A DNA stretch of 64,000 nucleotides. Source: Anaerolineae bacterium (GTDB lineage: Bacteria > Chloroflexota > Anaerolineae > B4-G1). The first letter of the stretch is position 1; every line of letters starts with the position of its first letter. Positions 1-6,284 of this stretch are shown here, one piece after another. Where the stretch lies: contig JADHWW010000001.1 in NCBI GenBank assembly GCA_016783285.1, positions 23,861 through 87,860 of the forward strand, read 5' to 3'. The position numbers and the translations under genes are program-made. The notes under the pieces were generated by a model. The model searched no databases. It saw only the letters and a list, made by a program, of their open reading frames with translations, and was not told where the DNA came from.

Positions 1-238
1 TACGGCTGTCCAGCGGCCCGTCGTAGATGGCCTGCCAGACGTGTCGGGCGGCTAAGTCGTCAGTGCCGTAGAAGTAGAGGCTGTCGGGCTCGTCGGGCAG
101 ACAGACGGTGAGGGTTTTGGGTTCGGGTGTGGGAGATGGGGTGAGGGTTGGGGCAAGAGTCGGAGACATGGTCGGTTCCGTGCACGCGGCACAGAGGGTC
201 AGGATGACCAGGATAGCGAGTGACGCGGGGGTTTTCAA
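1..238 (-). CDS. Solute-binding lipoprotein of a peptide-type ABC transporter (N-terminal fragment)
   Basis: The gene runs off the left edge; about 79 residues are visible. A TTG start at 236-238 gives MKTPASLAILVILTLCAAC, a lipoprotein signal peptide with lipobox LCAAC, followed by a Pro/Thr-rich linker and then LTVCLPDEPDSLYFYG. That opening is typical of family 5 (peptide/nickel) solute-binding proteins, in which bound solute is delivered to a membrane permease. Only the first strand of the binding domain is present, so substrate cannot be judged. It is divergent from fpg. Confidence is good for a secreted lipoprotein and moderate for the family. Confidence 0.7.
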   Translation of the reverse strand, partial: MKTPASLAILVILTLCAACTEPTMSPTLAPTLTPSPTPEPKTLTVCLPDEPDSLYFYGTDDLAARHVWQAIYDGPLDSR

Positions 239-268
239 GATTGCAGATTGCGGATTGCAGATTGCGCC
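239..268. repeat. Short tandem GATTGC(A/G) repeat
   Basis: Tandem heptamer-like units of the type GATTGCAGATTGCGG lie just upstream of the lipoprotein start. Similar low-complexity units (see 32059, 34265) occur elsewhere in the window, some inside genes. No function can be assigned. Confidence 0.6.
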
Positions 269-355
269 CAATTTACCGTTTACCAATCAGCCCGTTTGCC
301 AGGCCACAATATGGCCATATTCTACTTTTCGACACAACTCTTGTCAAGCGGTATT

Positions 356-384
356 TTGACAGTCAGAGCGACCACGCTTATAAT
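356..384 (+). promoter_or_regulatory. Consensus sigma-70 promoter of fpg, near-leaderless
   Basis: TTGACA (356-361), 17 bp spacer, TATAAT (379-384): both hexamers are perfect. The fpg ATG is at 394, so transcription would start within a few bases of the start codon, giving a leaderless or nearly leaderless mRNA. No Shine-Dalgarno sequence is seen. Confidence 0.85.
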
Positions 385-393
385 GATCCCGCT

Positions 394-1263
394 ATGCCTG
401 AGTTACCCGAAGTCGAGACAGTGGCCCGCGGCCTGCGAGCATCTCTGGTCGGGTGCACCATCGTCGGGGTGGAGGTGCGCTGGGCACGCAGCGTTATCCC
501 GCCCGACCCGGCCACCTTTGCCCGTCGCCTCATAGGCCAGGCGGTCACCGACGTGGGACGGCGTGGAAAGTGGATAGTGATCGCGCTGGGCAGCGGTGAC
601 ACGTTGCTGGTTCACCTGCGCATGACCGGACAACTGGTGCTGGGGCCGGGAGGCGGCTATGGAAAGCCGCCCTACAGTGATGGAGAATGGCCCGACGAAC
701 GGCACGTCCGTGTGTTGTTCTTGCTCAATGACGGGCGATACCTGCGCTTTTCGGACACGCGCAAGTTCGGGCGGCTGTGGCTGGTGGATGATCCGGCTGG
801 TGTGTTGGGCGCATTGGGCCCCGAGCCGCTGGGAGACGACTTCACGGCAGCGCGATTTGGAGAGATGCTGGCGCACCGGCGTGGGCGCATCAAGCCACTG
901 CTCCTGGACCAGCGCTTTTTGGCTGGCCTGGGTAACATCTACACCGATGAGACGCTGTGGCGAGCCTGTATCCATCCGCTGCGCCGGGCCGATACGCTCA
1001 CCCACGCCGAAGTGTGGCGGCTGCATCGAGCCATCCGGTCTGTGTTGCAGGCGGCCATCGTAAGCGGTGGCACGACGCTCTCGGACGGGACTTTCCAGCG
1101 GACGGATGGCCGGTCGGGTGAGTTCGCCAGCCGGCTGGCGGTGTACGGGCGGGTGGGGCAACCGTGCCCACGCTGTGGTACGACCGTCGAGCGTACCAGG
1201 GTGAGTCAGCGCAGCGCGCATTTCTGCCCGCACTGCCAATCCTTGCCAGAGGAGAAATTTTAA
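394..1263 (+). CDS. fpg: Formamidopyrimidine-DNA glycosylase (Fpg/MutM)
   Basis: 289 residues, the usual Fpg length. The enzyme removes 8-oxoguanine and other oxidised purines and nicks the abasic site in base-excision repair. Visible marks are the invariant start MPELPEVE, in which Pro2 is the Schiff-base nucleophile and Glu3 the acid, a Lys near residue 59 in the GKW hairpin, the central helix-two-turn-helix region with LAGLGNIYTDE, and a C-terminal zinc finger at about residues 258-281 with Cys pairs CPRC and CPHC. An in-frame extension upstream of 394 lacks family similarity and lies across the promoter, so the ATG at 394 is chosen. Monocistronic; the structured RNA gene at 1310 follows. 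Confidence 0.97.
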   Translation: MPELPEVETVARGLRASLVGCTIVGVEVRWARSVIPPDPATFARRLIGQAVTDVGRRGKWIVIALGSGDTLLVHLRMTGQLVLGPGGGYGKPPYSDGEWPDERHVRVLFLLNDGRYLRFSDTRKFGRLWLVDDPAGVLGALGPEPLGDDFTAARFGEMLAHRRGRIKPLLLDQRFLAGLGNIYTDETLWRACIHPLRRADTLTHAEVWRLHRAIRSVLQAAIVSGGTTLSDGTFQRTDGRSGEFASRLAVYGRVGQPCPRCGTTVERTRVSQRSAHFCPHCQSLPEEKF

Positions 1264-1274
1264 GGTTTAGCCTA

Positions 1275-1303
1275 TTGACAGTGGAAGAAATCTGGTGTAA
1301 AAT
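1275..1303 (+). promoter_or_regulatory. Strong promoter for the structured RNA at 1310
   Basis: TTGACA (1275-1280), 17 bp, TAAAAT (1298-1303). It points into a stretch with no plus-strand coding region, which is the main reason for calling an RNA gene downstream. Confidence 0.8.
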
Positions 1304-1309
1304 GGTGAT

Positions 1310-1487
1310 AAGGGTTGGGTCAGCCGCCCCGGAGCATCCCGGCGTCGCCTCAACAGAGCGCATCTCGGTTACCGCTAATTGAGAGCGAGGGTCAGACGGA
1401 GCATCCGTCCAAAGAGGCGAGTGCGCCGGGGAAAGACACGGGGCGATTGGGAGCAGTGGCCTGGCACTAGTGGGCCACTGCTCTATT
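1310..1487 (+). ncRNA. Unidentified structured small RNA, about 175 nt
   Basis: A transcript from the promoter at 1275 would start near 1310 and end at the hairpin 1451-1483. Between them long-range pairing is visible. A closing helix pairs the region near 1328-1337 with GGGGCGATTGG near 1440-1450. Inside it, CCCGGCG and CGCCTC (about 1345-1358) pair with GAGGCG and CGCCGGG (about 1416-1434). Two small hairpins carry GGAGCATCC-type loops, for example GACGGA-GCA-TCCGTC. No coding region fits. The rod-like fold and size recall 6S RNA, but its conserved bubble was not recognised, so the family is open. Confidence 0.6.
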
Positions 1488-1489
1488 TC
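1451..1489 (+). terminator. Hairpin terminator of the small RNA
   Basis: An 11-bp perfect stem, GAGCAGTGGCC (1451-1461) with GGCCACTGCTC (1473-1483), is followed by TATTTC. The tail is only moderately U-rich. The M1 peptidase gene ends against it from the other side, so it may serve both. Confidence 0.6.
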
Positions 1490-3056
1490 ATTGCTCTGCC
1501 GTCCTCATGATCCACTGCTCGTAGAGAGCGTGGTACTCGTCCCCGGTGACCACCGCCACGGCCGCCAGCCAATCCTCCGGCGTGGCAACGCCGTAGCGGT
1601 TGTGGGCGAAATAGGTCTCTAGAATCGCCCAGAAGTTCTCATCTCCCACTTCCTGGCGCAGCGCGTGGAAGTAGAGCGGGCCTTTCTGGTAGACCACCGG
1701 CCCGTAGTCCCCTTCGCTGTAGGCGGCGACCGGCAGTCCTGCCGGCGCATCCCGTCCGGTTTCCATCAGTTCCTCGTAGGGCTGCCGAAATACCTGTTCC
1801 AGCAGTTCGGCAGCCAACTCCGCTCCGTAACGATCCTCGTAGTAGAGCAGTGTGCTGTACTGGACCAGCGCTTCATCGAGCCACGGTTCGTCCACCTGAT
1901 CGTTCCCCACCAGGCTGTACCACCACTGGTGAGCCACCTCGTGCACCACGACCCACTCCATCCGTTCGCTGAGAGTCTCGTAGTACGTGTCGTTGATGAC
2001 AACCAGACCAGGGTACTCGATCCCGCCAGCGTGGGTGGGGGTCTCCACCACGTCTAACTCGGCGAAGGGGTAGGGGCCGAACCGGGTGCTGAAAAGGCGC
2101 ACCGCCTCGGCCGTGCAGTCCAGTGCCCACTCACCTCCCTGGTGGTGCCCAGGATAGAATACGCTGTTGACCGTTATCCCTTCCACAACACGGCTTTCCA
2201 CCTGGTAATCTGGTCCCAGAACAGCGTTGAAGTCCCGCATCGGACCGGTGACACAGGTCCAGGTCGTACTGCTGTCAGGGTTGAGGGCAAGTGAGGTGCA
2301 GGTGCCGGAGGCAATGAGCGTCATGTCCGCCGGCCCAGTGATGCGCACGTTGTAGAACGCCGTCTCAGAGTAGACAGCGTCGCCATAGGTGGCTGCCAGT
2401 TCGAAGTTCCAGCCCTCGTCATCGTAGACCGGGATGAGGGGATAACCGTTCGCCAGGGCGAGGACTCCGTCGTAGTAGCCGAACTGCCGGTAGCCCTGGC
2501 CGACCTCAGTGGGAATGGCAATGGTGAAGTCAAGCGTTAGGTCGAGCCTCGCGCCGGGTTCCAGCGGCGGATCGAGGGGGAGGCGCAGTGCAGAGCCGTC
2601 CAGTTCGACGGCAGGTGTAACCGGACATCCGTTGAGTAAGATGTTCGTCGTCATCATCGCGCCGCCGTAGCCGGGCGTGTTGGGAAAGAGGCGCAGGTAG
2701 AGAACGTCGAGGGGGACGTCCTCGGTGTTGGTGTAGCCTGCGCGCTCGTGGCCGGTGACGGTAGTCGCGTCGAGGTCAACGGTCAGTTCGATCTCGTAGC
2801 GCGTACCGTCGGGAAACAGGTCCAGATCGGTGAGGAATTCGGGGCGCAAGGCTGGCGCGTGGTCAGAGGCAGACGGTAGGGAGGATGAGGGGGTGGCGGG
2901 CGGTGGTGTGTGTGGGGGGGTGGGGGTGTGGGAGCGTGTGAGTGTGGGGGTATGGGAGGATGGAGGTGTGGGGGTGTGGGAGGGGGTGAGGGGGAGGCAG
3001 GCGATGGTAAGCAGCAGGCAGAGGACAGGGGTCAAGAGTCTGATACTTGTGGACAT
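1488..3056 (-). CDS. M1-family zinc metallopeptidase, lipoprotein
   Basis: 522 residues from the ATG at 3056, which has GAGGAG eight bases upstream; a start 15 bases earlier lacks this. The signal peptide ends in a lipobox, LTIAC. A Pro/Thr/Ser/His-rich linker of about 45 residues follows. The catalytic part carries the M1 exopeptidase-type motif GGIEYPG (about 344-350), the zinc motif HEVAH (372-376) and the third ligand Glu in LDEAL (about 395). It probably trims peptides at the outer face of the membrane. The start lies 62 bp after the MoaD-like gene, with no clear promoter between, so the two may be co-transcribed. Confidence 0.9.
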   Translation of the reverse strand: MSTSIRLLTPVLCLLLTIACLPLTPSHTPTPPSSHTPTLTRSHTPTPPHTPPPATPSSSLPSASDHAPALRPEFLTDLDLFPDGTRYEIELTVDLDATTVTGHERAGYTNTEDVPLDVLYLRLFPNTPGYGGAMMTTNILLNGCPVTPAVELDGSALRLPLDPPLEPGARLDLTLDFTIAIPTEVGQGYRQFGYYDGVLALANGYPLIPVYDDEGWNFELAATYGDAVYSETAFYNVRITGPADMTLIASGTCTSLALNPDSSTTWTCVTGPMRDFNAVLGPDYQVESRVVEGITVNSVFYPGHHQGGEWALDCTAEAVRLFSTRFGPYPFAELDVVETPTHAGGIEYPGLVVINDTYYETLSERMEWVVVHEVAHQWWYSLVGNDQVDEPWLDEALVQYSTLLYYEDRYGAELAAELLEQVFRQPYEELMETGRDAPAGLPVAAYSEGDYGPVVYQKGPLYFHALRQEVGDENFWAILETYFAHNRYGVATPEDWLAAVAVVTGDEYHALYEQWIMRTAEQ

Positions 3057-3118
3057 TGGCGCTCTCCTCATCTACTCATCTACAGCACACGACCACCCTG
3101 GTACTGGGGGACAAGATG

Positions 3119-3361
3119 CTACCCCCCGCCCACCGGTGGGAAGATGCCTACTTCGTCCCCGTCCGCCAGCGGGTGGTTCTTCTCCCGGATGATGCTGTTG
3201 ACGAAGACAACCTTCACTTGAGCGGCGGGGAGCCGCAGGTGGTCGACCAGTTGGCCTACCGTTGCCCCATCCGGCAGTTCCACCTCCATCGGTTCGCCGA
3301 TCCCCAGGTGGGGGTAGTGGCGGCGCAGGGTGGCGAATAGTTTGGCATGGACGATGATCAT
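3119..3361 (-). CDS. MoaD/ThiS-family sulfur carrier protein
   Basis: 80 residues with the beta-grasp pattern of MoaD/ThiS and a C-terminal GGG tail (ending FPPVGGG). In this family the terminal Gly-Gly is adenylated and thiocarboxylated to supply sulfur, for example to molybdopterin. GGAGGAG lies eight bases before the ATG. It has its own promoter (3385-3413) and lies next to the tungsten aldehyde oxidoreductase, whose pterin cofactor needs such a carrier, so a role in tungstopterin synthesis is the simplest inference. Confidence 0.85.
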   Translation of the reverse strand: MIIVHAKLFATLRRHYPHLGIGEPMEVELPDGATVGQLVDHLRLPAAQVKVVFVNSIIREKNHPLADGDEVGIFPPVGGG

Positions 3362-3384
3362 GTATTGTTCTCCTCCACTACAGA

Positions 3385-3413
3385 AGTATATTAGGGAAGC
3401 GCTTGCCTGTCAA
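3385..3413 (-). promoter_or_regulatory. Promoter of the MoaD-like gene
   Basis: On the minus strand TTGACA (3413-3408), 17 bp, TATACT (3390-3385). The ribosome site and ATG follow after a short leader. Confidence 0.8.
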
Positions 3414-3515
3414 CCCTGCTCCGCTCGCTCTCGCTGCTTACTCGCCGAGTCGTGTATGGACAATCCCAGACGGAGAGAGTGGCCCGCGAAGGAAAGGGAG
3501 AGGGAGTGAATGCAG

Positions 3516-3550
3516 AACCGCCGGGTCCACGAGAGGGCCCGGCGGTTTGT
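3516..3550 (+). terminator. Strong hairpin with T-rich end between aor and the MoaD-like gene
   Basis: AACCGCCGGG (3516-3525) pairs with CCCGGCGGTT (3538-3547), followed by TGTGTG. It lies in the 235-bp gap after aor. The T-rich side is on the plus strand, where no gene is known, so whether it terminates aor on the minus strand is unsure. Confidence 0.4.
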
Positions 3551-3556
3551 GTGAAC

Positions 3557-3590
3557 AGAAACCAGGTTTTTGAGAAAAAACCTGGTTTCT
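3557..3590. repeat. Palindromic repeat, copy 1, just after aor
   Basis: AGAAACCAGGTTTTT, GAG, then AAAAAACCTGGTTTCT. The near-perfect palindrome has A/T runs on both sides of the loop and could act as a two-way terminator at the 3' end of aor. A second copy sits upstream of aor at 5386-5418. Confidence 0.75.
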
Positions 3591-3596
3591 AAGTCA

Positions 3597-5336
3597 CTAC
3601 TCCTCGAACACAGCGTCCAGCATCTCGTCCGGCACGTCCCAGGTGACGTCGTGGGGCGGGAGTTTCTCGTACTTCATGAACTCTGGCAACCGGTCGTCCG
3701 CCTTGGTGAAGCCGGCCGCGGCGTTGAAGGCCCGCTCCTTGTTAATGGCCTCCTTGCCCAGGTTTATAACGTCGTCCGCCGTCCACTCGGTGCCCAGCAC
3801 ACCGCTGCACTCCTCGACCAGCCCCTCGAAGCCGCTGGGGATGTCCAGGATGGGGAAAGCGATGAACAGACAGTGGCCGGTGGTGTCAATGAAGGCGGTG
3901 GAGTACTGGAAGTTGCGCGCCAGTTCCGTCTTGTCGATGGCGAGTGGGTCCACCTTGCCGCCGACCCCCGCGATCTCCGGGGCGATGGTGTAGCCGGAGG
4001 TATGGTCAGCGCCCATGGTGCTGATGGCGTAGGTGAAGCCGATGCCCTTGATAGCGCGAGGCTCGTAGGCGGGCATGCCTTGCCCCTTGACATCGGGAGA
4101 CCGCACGACACTGAGCGCCTTGGCGGCGCCACCGGTGCCCATACTCAGGATGCGGCCCAGTGGAGTGCCCTGGCGCACCTCTTCCAGGAACTCAATGGCC
4201 TTGTCCCCATCGCCGAACTCGGCCAGCCCGGCCTCCATGGCCACGGCGATGACGTCGCCGGCCTCGATGGTGTCTATCCCGATGTCGTTGCACAGCCAGG
4301 TCAGTTTGCCGATCACGTCCAGGTCGTCAATGCCGCAATTGGCCCCCAGCGCCCAGGTGGTCTCGTACTCGATGCAAGAGACCAGTTCTGTGCCGTCGGG
4401 GTTGGGGATGACGTTGGAGCACTTGATGATGCAGCCCTCGTGGCAAGGGTAACCCATCGTGCCGACGCCGCCCCGGGTCTCGCACAGTTCGGCCATGGCC
4501 TCGCCCGAGATCTTGGCCGCGCCCTCGAAGCGGCCCTCGCGAAAGTTGCGGGTGGGGAAGCCACCGGCCTCGTTGATGATGTTGACCAGTACGGCGGTGC
4601 AGTAGGAGTTGAGGCCGCCGCCGGGCTTGGTGAGGGCATGCTCGCGTATTGCCTCGTTCAGCTTCTTGCGCCCCTGGTTAAAAAGTTCCTTGTTGGCGAT
4701 CTCTACTCCAGGCCCGCCCTTGCCGTCCACGACGATGAGCTTGAGACCTTTGCTGCCCATCACCGCGCCCAGCCCGCCGCGGCCGGCGTAGCGGCTGGGC
4801 CGGTTGTCAATGTCGTTGAAGCAGACGCCAGCCATAGCCATCTTCTGCTCCCCAGCCACGCCGATGGTGGCGATGCCCACCTTCTTGCCGAAACGCTCAA
4901 AGAGGCCGGGAAAGATCTCATAGAGGCTCTTGCCGGCGTACTCGTCGGCGGGGAAGAAGGTGGCACCATCCTTGGTGACGTGCAGCCCCCACCAACCGTC
5001 GTCTTTGGGGTAGCCTTCGACGACGATGGCCTTGATCCCCAGTCGGGCAACCAGTTGCGGCCAGCGAGTGCCAGCGTTAGACTCCTTGATGCCGCCGGTG
5101 AGGGGGGACTTGCTGCCCACCGAGATCCGGCCCGAGCTCGCTGCGTTGGTGCCGGTGACGATGCCCGGAGCAAAGACGAGCTTGTTGTTCGGCCCCAGCG
5201 GGTGGCAGGTGGGATCCATCTCATCGTAGATGAGGGTGGACGTGAGGCCGCGGCCGCCGAGGAACTTGTACTTTTCGGGTACATCCTCGTAGGTGGCGGT
5301 GCGGTCGGTTATGTTGACACGCAAGATCTTGGACAT
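3597..5336 (-). CDS. aor: Aldehyde:ferredoxin oxidoreductase family tungstoenzyme
   Basis: 579 residues. Start is the ATG at 5336 with AAAGGAGGT upstream; a start 39 bases earlier lacks one. The N-terminal half has GGRG (27-30) and the pterin-binding regions. The [4Fe-4S] ligands appear as Cys298-x3-Cys302-x3-Cys306 plus Cys489; the spacing differs from the C-x2-C-x3-C of Pyrococcus AOR but occurs in bacterial relatives. The EYET segment (about 323) and GADHTSG (about 442-448) match active-site regions of the family. It oxidises aldehydes to acids with ferredoxin, or the reverse; the substrate cannot be predicted. Single gene with a 250-nt structured leader, flanked by two MoaD-like genes and two copies of a palindrome. 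Confidence 0.92.
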   Translation of the reverse strand: MSKILRVNITDRTATYEDVPEKYKFLGGRGLTSTLIYDEMDPTCHPLGPNNKLVFAPGIVTGTNAASSGRISVGSKSPLTGGIKESNAGTRWPQLVARLGIKAIVVEGYPKDDGWWGLHVTKDGATFFPADEYAGKSLYEIFPGLFERFGKKVGIATIGVAGEQKMAMAGVCFNDIDNRPSRYAGRGGLGAVMGSKGLKLIVVDGKGGPGVEIANKELFNQGRKKLNEAIREHALTKPGGGLNSYCTAVLVNIINEAGGFPTRNFREGRFEGAAKISGEAMAELCETRGGVGTMGYPCHEGCIIKCSNVIPNPDGTELVSCIEYETTWALGANCGIDDLDVIGKLTWLCNDIGIDTIEAGDVIAVAMEAGLAEFGDGDKAIEFLEEVRQGTPLGRILSMGTGGAAKALSVVRSPDVKGQGMPAYEPRAIKGIGFTYAISTMGADHTSGYTIAPEIAGVGGKVDPLAIDKTELARNFQYSTAFIDTTGHCLFIAFPILDIPSGFEGLVEECSGVLGTEWTADDVINLGKEAINKERAFNAAAGFTKADDRLPEFMKYEKLPPHDVTWDVPDEMLDAVFEE

Positions 5337-5583
5337 TTTGGTACCTCCTTTAATAATTTGGAATGTGAAGTGCAACCAATTTTCCAGAGACCAGGTTTTC
5401 AGGAAAAAACCTGGTTTCGCAACAAAAGGAGGCCACCTTCTGACCCAGGCTTAGGATGCCAGGCCACGAAGCGCCTCCTTTGCGAACACGGCGGGCGCAG
5501 GGATTGCTCCCCACACCTTATCGCTCACCCGTCCCAGAGGGAACAGGGTGAGTCGGAGGACTATGGGGTTTTCTCAAGGATAC
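5337..5583 (-). promoter_or_regulatory. Long structured 5' leader of aor, candidate riboswitch
   Basis: About 245 nt separate the promoter (5590-5618) from the aor start. On the minus strand there is a hairpin CTCACCC...GGGTGAG enclosing GTTCCC-TCT-GGGAC (about 5521-5550). A long helix then pairs TTCGCA and AAGGAGGC (about 5472-5486) with GCCTCC and TGCGAA (about 5418-5435), closing a branched domain. Such a leader before a tungsten-pterin enzyme suggests cofactor sensing like the Moco/Tuco RNA motif, but I could not match its consensus. Confidence 0.45.
5386..5418. repeat. Palindromic repeat, copy 2, in the aor leader
   Basis: AGAGACCAGGTTTTC, AGG, then AAAAAACCTGGTTTC: the same palindrome as at 3557-3590, with a few changes in one arm. 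Within the leader it could form a terminator-like hairpin 50 nt before the aor start. Confidence 0.75.
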
Positions 5584-5589
5584 AGTTCT

Positions 5590-5618
5590 ATGATATGCCA
5601 GATGTGCTCGTTTGTCAA
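5590..5618 (-). promoter_or_regulatory. Promoter of aor
   Basis: On the minus strand TTGACA (5618-5613), 17 bp, TATCAT (5595-5590). It lies about 250 bp before the aor start. Confidence 0.7.
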
Positions 5619-5656
5619 GTACCTGTTCCTTAATACTTTGCCGATTGGCAGGCAGG

Positions 5657-6046
5657 CTACTTATCCTCACCTGGTTGGGTGTACGCGTGGTGCACGCCTC
5701 GATCCTGTCGCTGGCGAAACTCCTCCTGGAGTTGGGGAGTCAGGTGAGCGCCGAAGCGGTATTGGAACGGCCACATGCTCTGGCGGTGGGAGATGCCCAC
5801 CCGGTCACCATCGTGTAGCACCAGGTCGCGGTCTGTGTCGAGGCCAAGCAGAGCGGCCAGATCACCGTTGACGAAAGTGATACCTTTCTCCTCCGGTGGA
5901 AGCCTCAGGCGATTGAGGAGATCCTGCATCGTGCTGCCGACAGGGAACTCCAGGTGTAACTCGGCATAACTCCCTTGGCTTTGCTCACCAGCGTAACGTG
6001 CTATGGGTCCGTAGAGCCAAACTTCAATGTGTATTGTCTTCTCCAT
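5657..6046 (-). CDS. MoaD/ThiS-like beta-grasp protein with C-terminal extension
   Basis: 129 residues. Residues 1-90 follow the MoaD/ThiS pattern (VWLYGPIARYAG, ITFVNGD, DGDRVGI), but the protein continues for about 40 residues (FQYRFGAHLTPQLQEEF and a charged tail) and lacks the terminal Gly-Gly. It may be processed, or may bind a partner instead of carrying sulfur. It lies 17 bp after the 73-residue gene and seems to close the cvpA-mutS2 operon. It lies upstream of aor on the same strand, so a link to tungsten cofactor handling is possible but unproven. Confidence 0.65.
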   Translation of the reverse strand: MEKTIHIEVWLYGPIARYAGEQSQGSYAELHLEFPVGSTMQDLLNRLRLPPEEKGITFVNGDLAALLGLDTDRDLVLHDGDRVGISHRQSMWPFQYRFGAHLTPQLQEEFRQRQDRGVHHAYTQPGEDK

Positions 6047-6062
6047 AGAAACATCCGGTTAA

Positions 6063-6284
6063 TTATCGTCGCTTTCTCTTGCGCGTGCGTTTTTTCTTTT
6101 CAATGGTAGCGGAGTGGCTGTGGGCTGACCCTGGCGGATGGGTCCACGCGCCGCTCTTGTCCCGCACCAATGGCTTGTTGCAGCCAGGGCAGAACAGTTG
6201 GCCCCAGGCATTATACCTCAGGCGTTGAGGATTGTCGAATTCGTCGTAGATCAGGCGCGGGCTGTATAGGCATCCTCTATCCAA
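6063..6284 (-). CDS. Small Cys/His-containing basic protein of unknown function
   Basis: 73 residues from a TTG start next to the mutS2 stop codon, with AAGGA just upstream inside mutS2. It carries LFCPGCNKPL, half of a zinc-ribbon pattern, then THPPGSAHSHS that could supply further ligands, and ends in a very basic KKKRTRKRKRR tail that would suit nucleic-acid binding. It is spaced as part of the mutS2 operon. No family was recognised. Confidence 0.5.
   Translation of the reverse strand: MDRGCLYSPRLIYDEFDNPQRLRYNAWGQLFCPGCNKPLVRDKSGAWTHPPGSAHSHSATIEKKKRTRKRKRR

Noticed and set aside
220..393. N-terminal extension of fpg
   Set aside because: It covers the promoter and low-complexity repeat and lacks similarity to Fpg; the proper MPELPE start lies at 394.
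3570..5633. Long plus-strand open frame (687 codons) opposite aor
   Set aside because: It is the antisense shadow of aor in GC-rich DNA; aor has family motifs, a ribosome site and a promoter, while the antisense frame has none.
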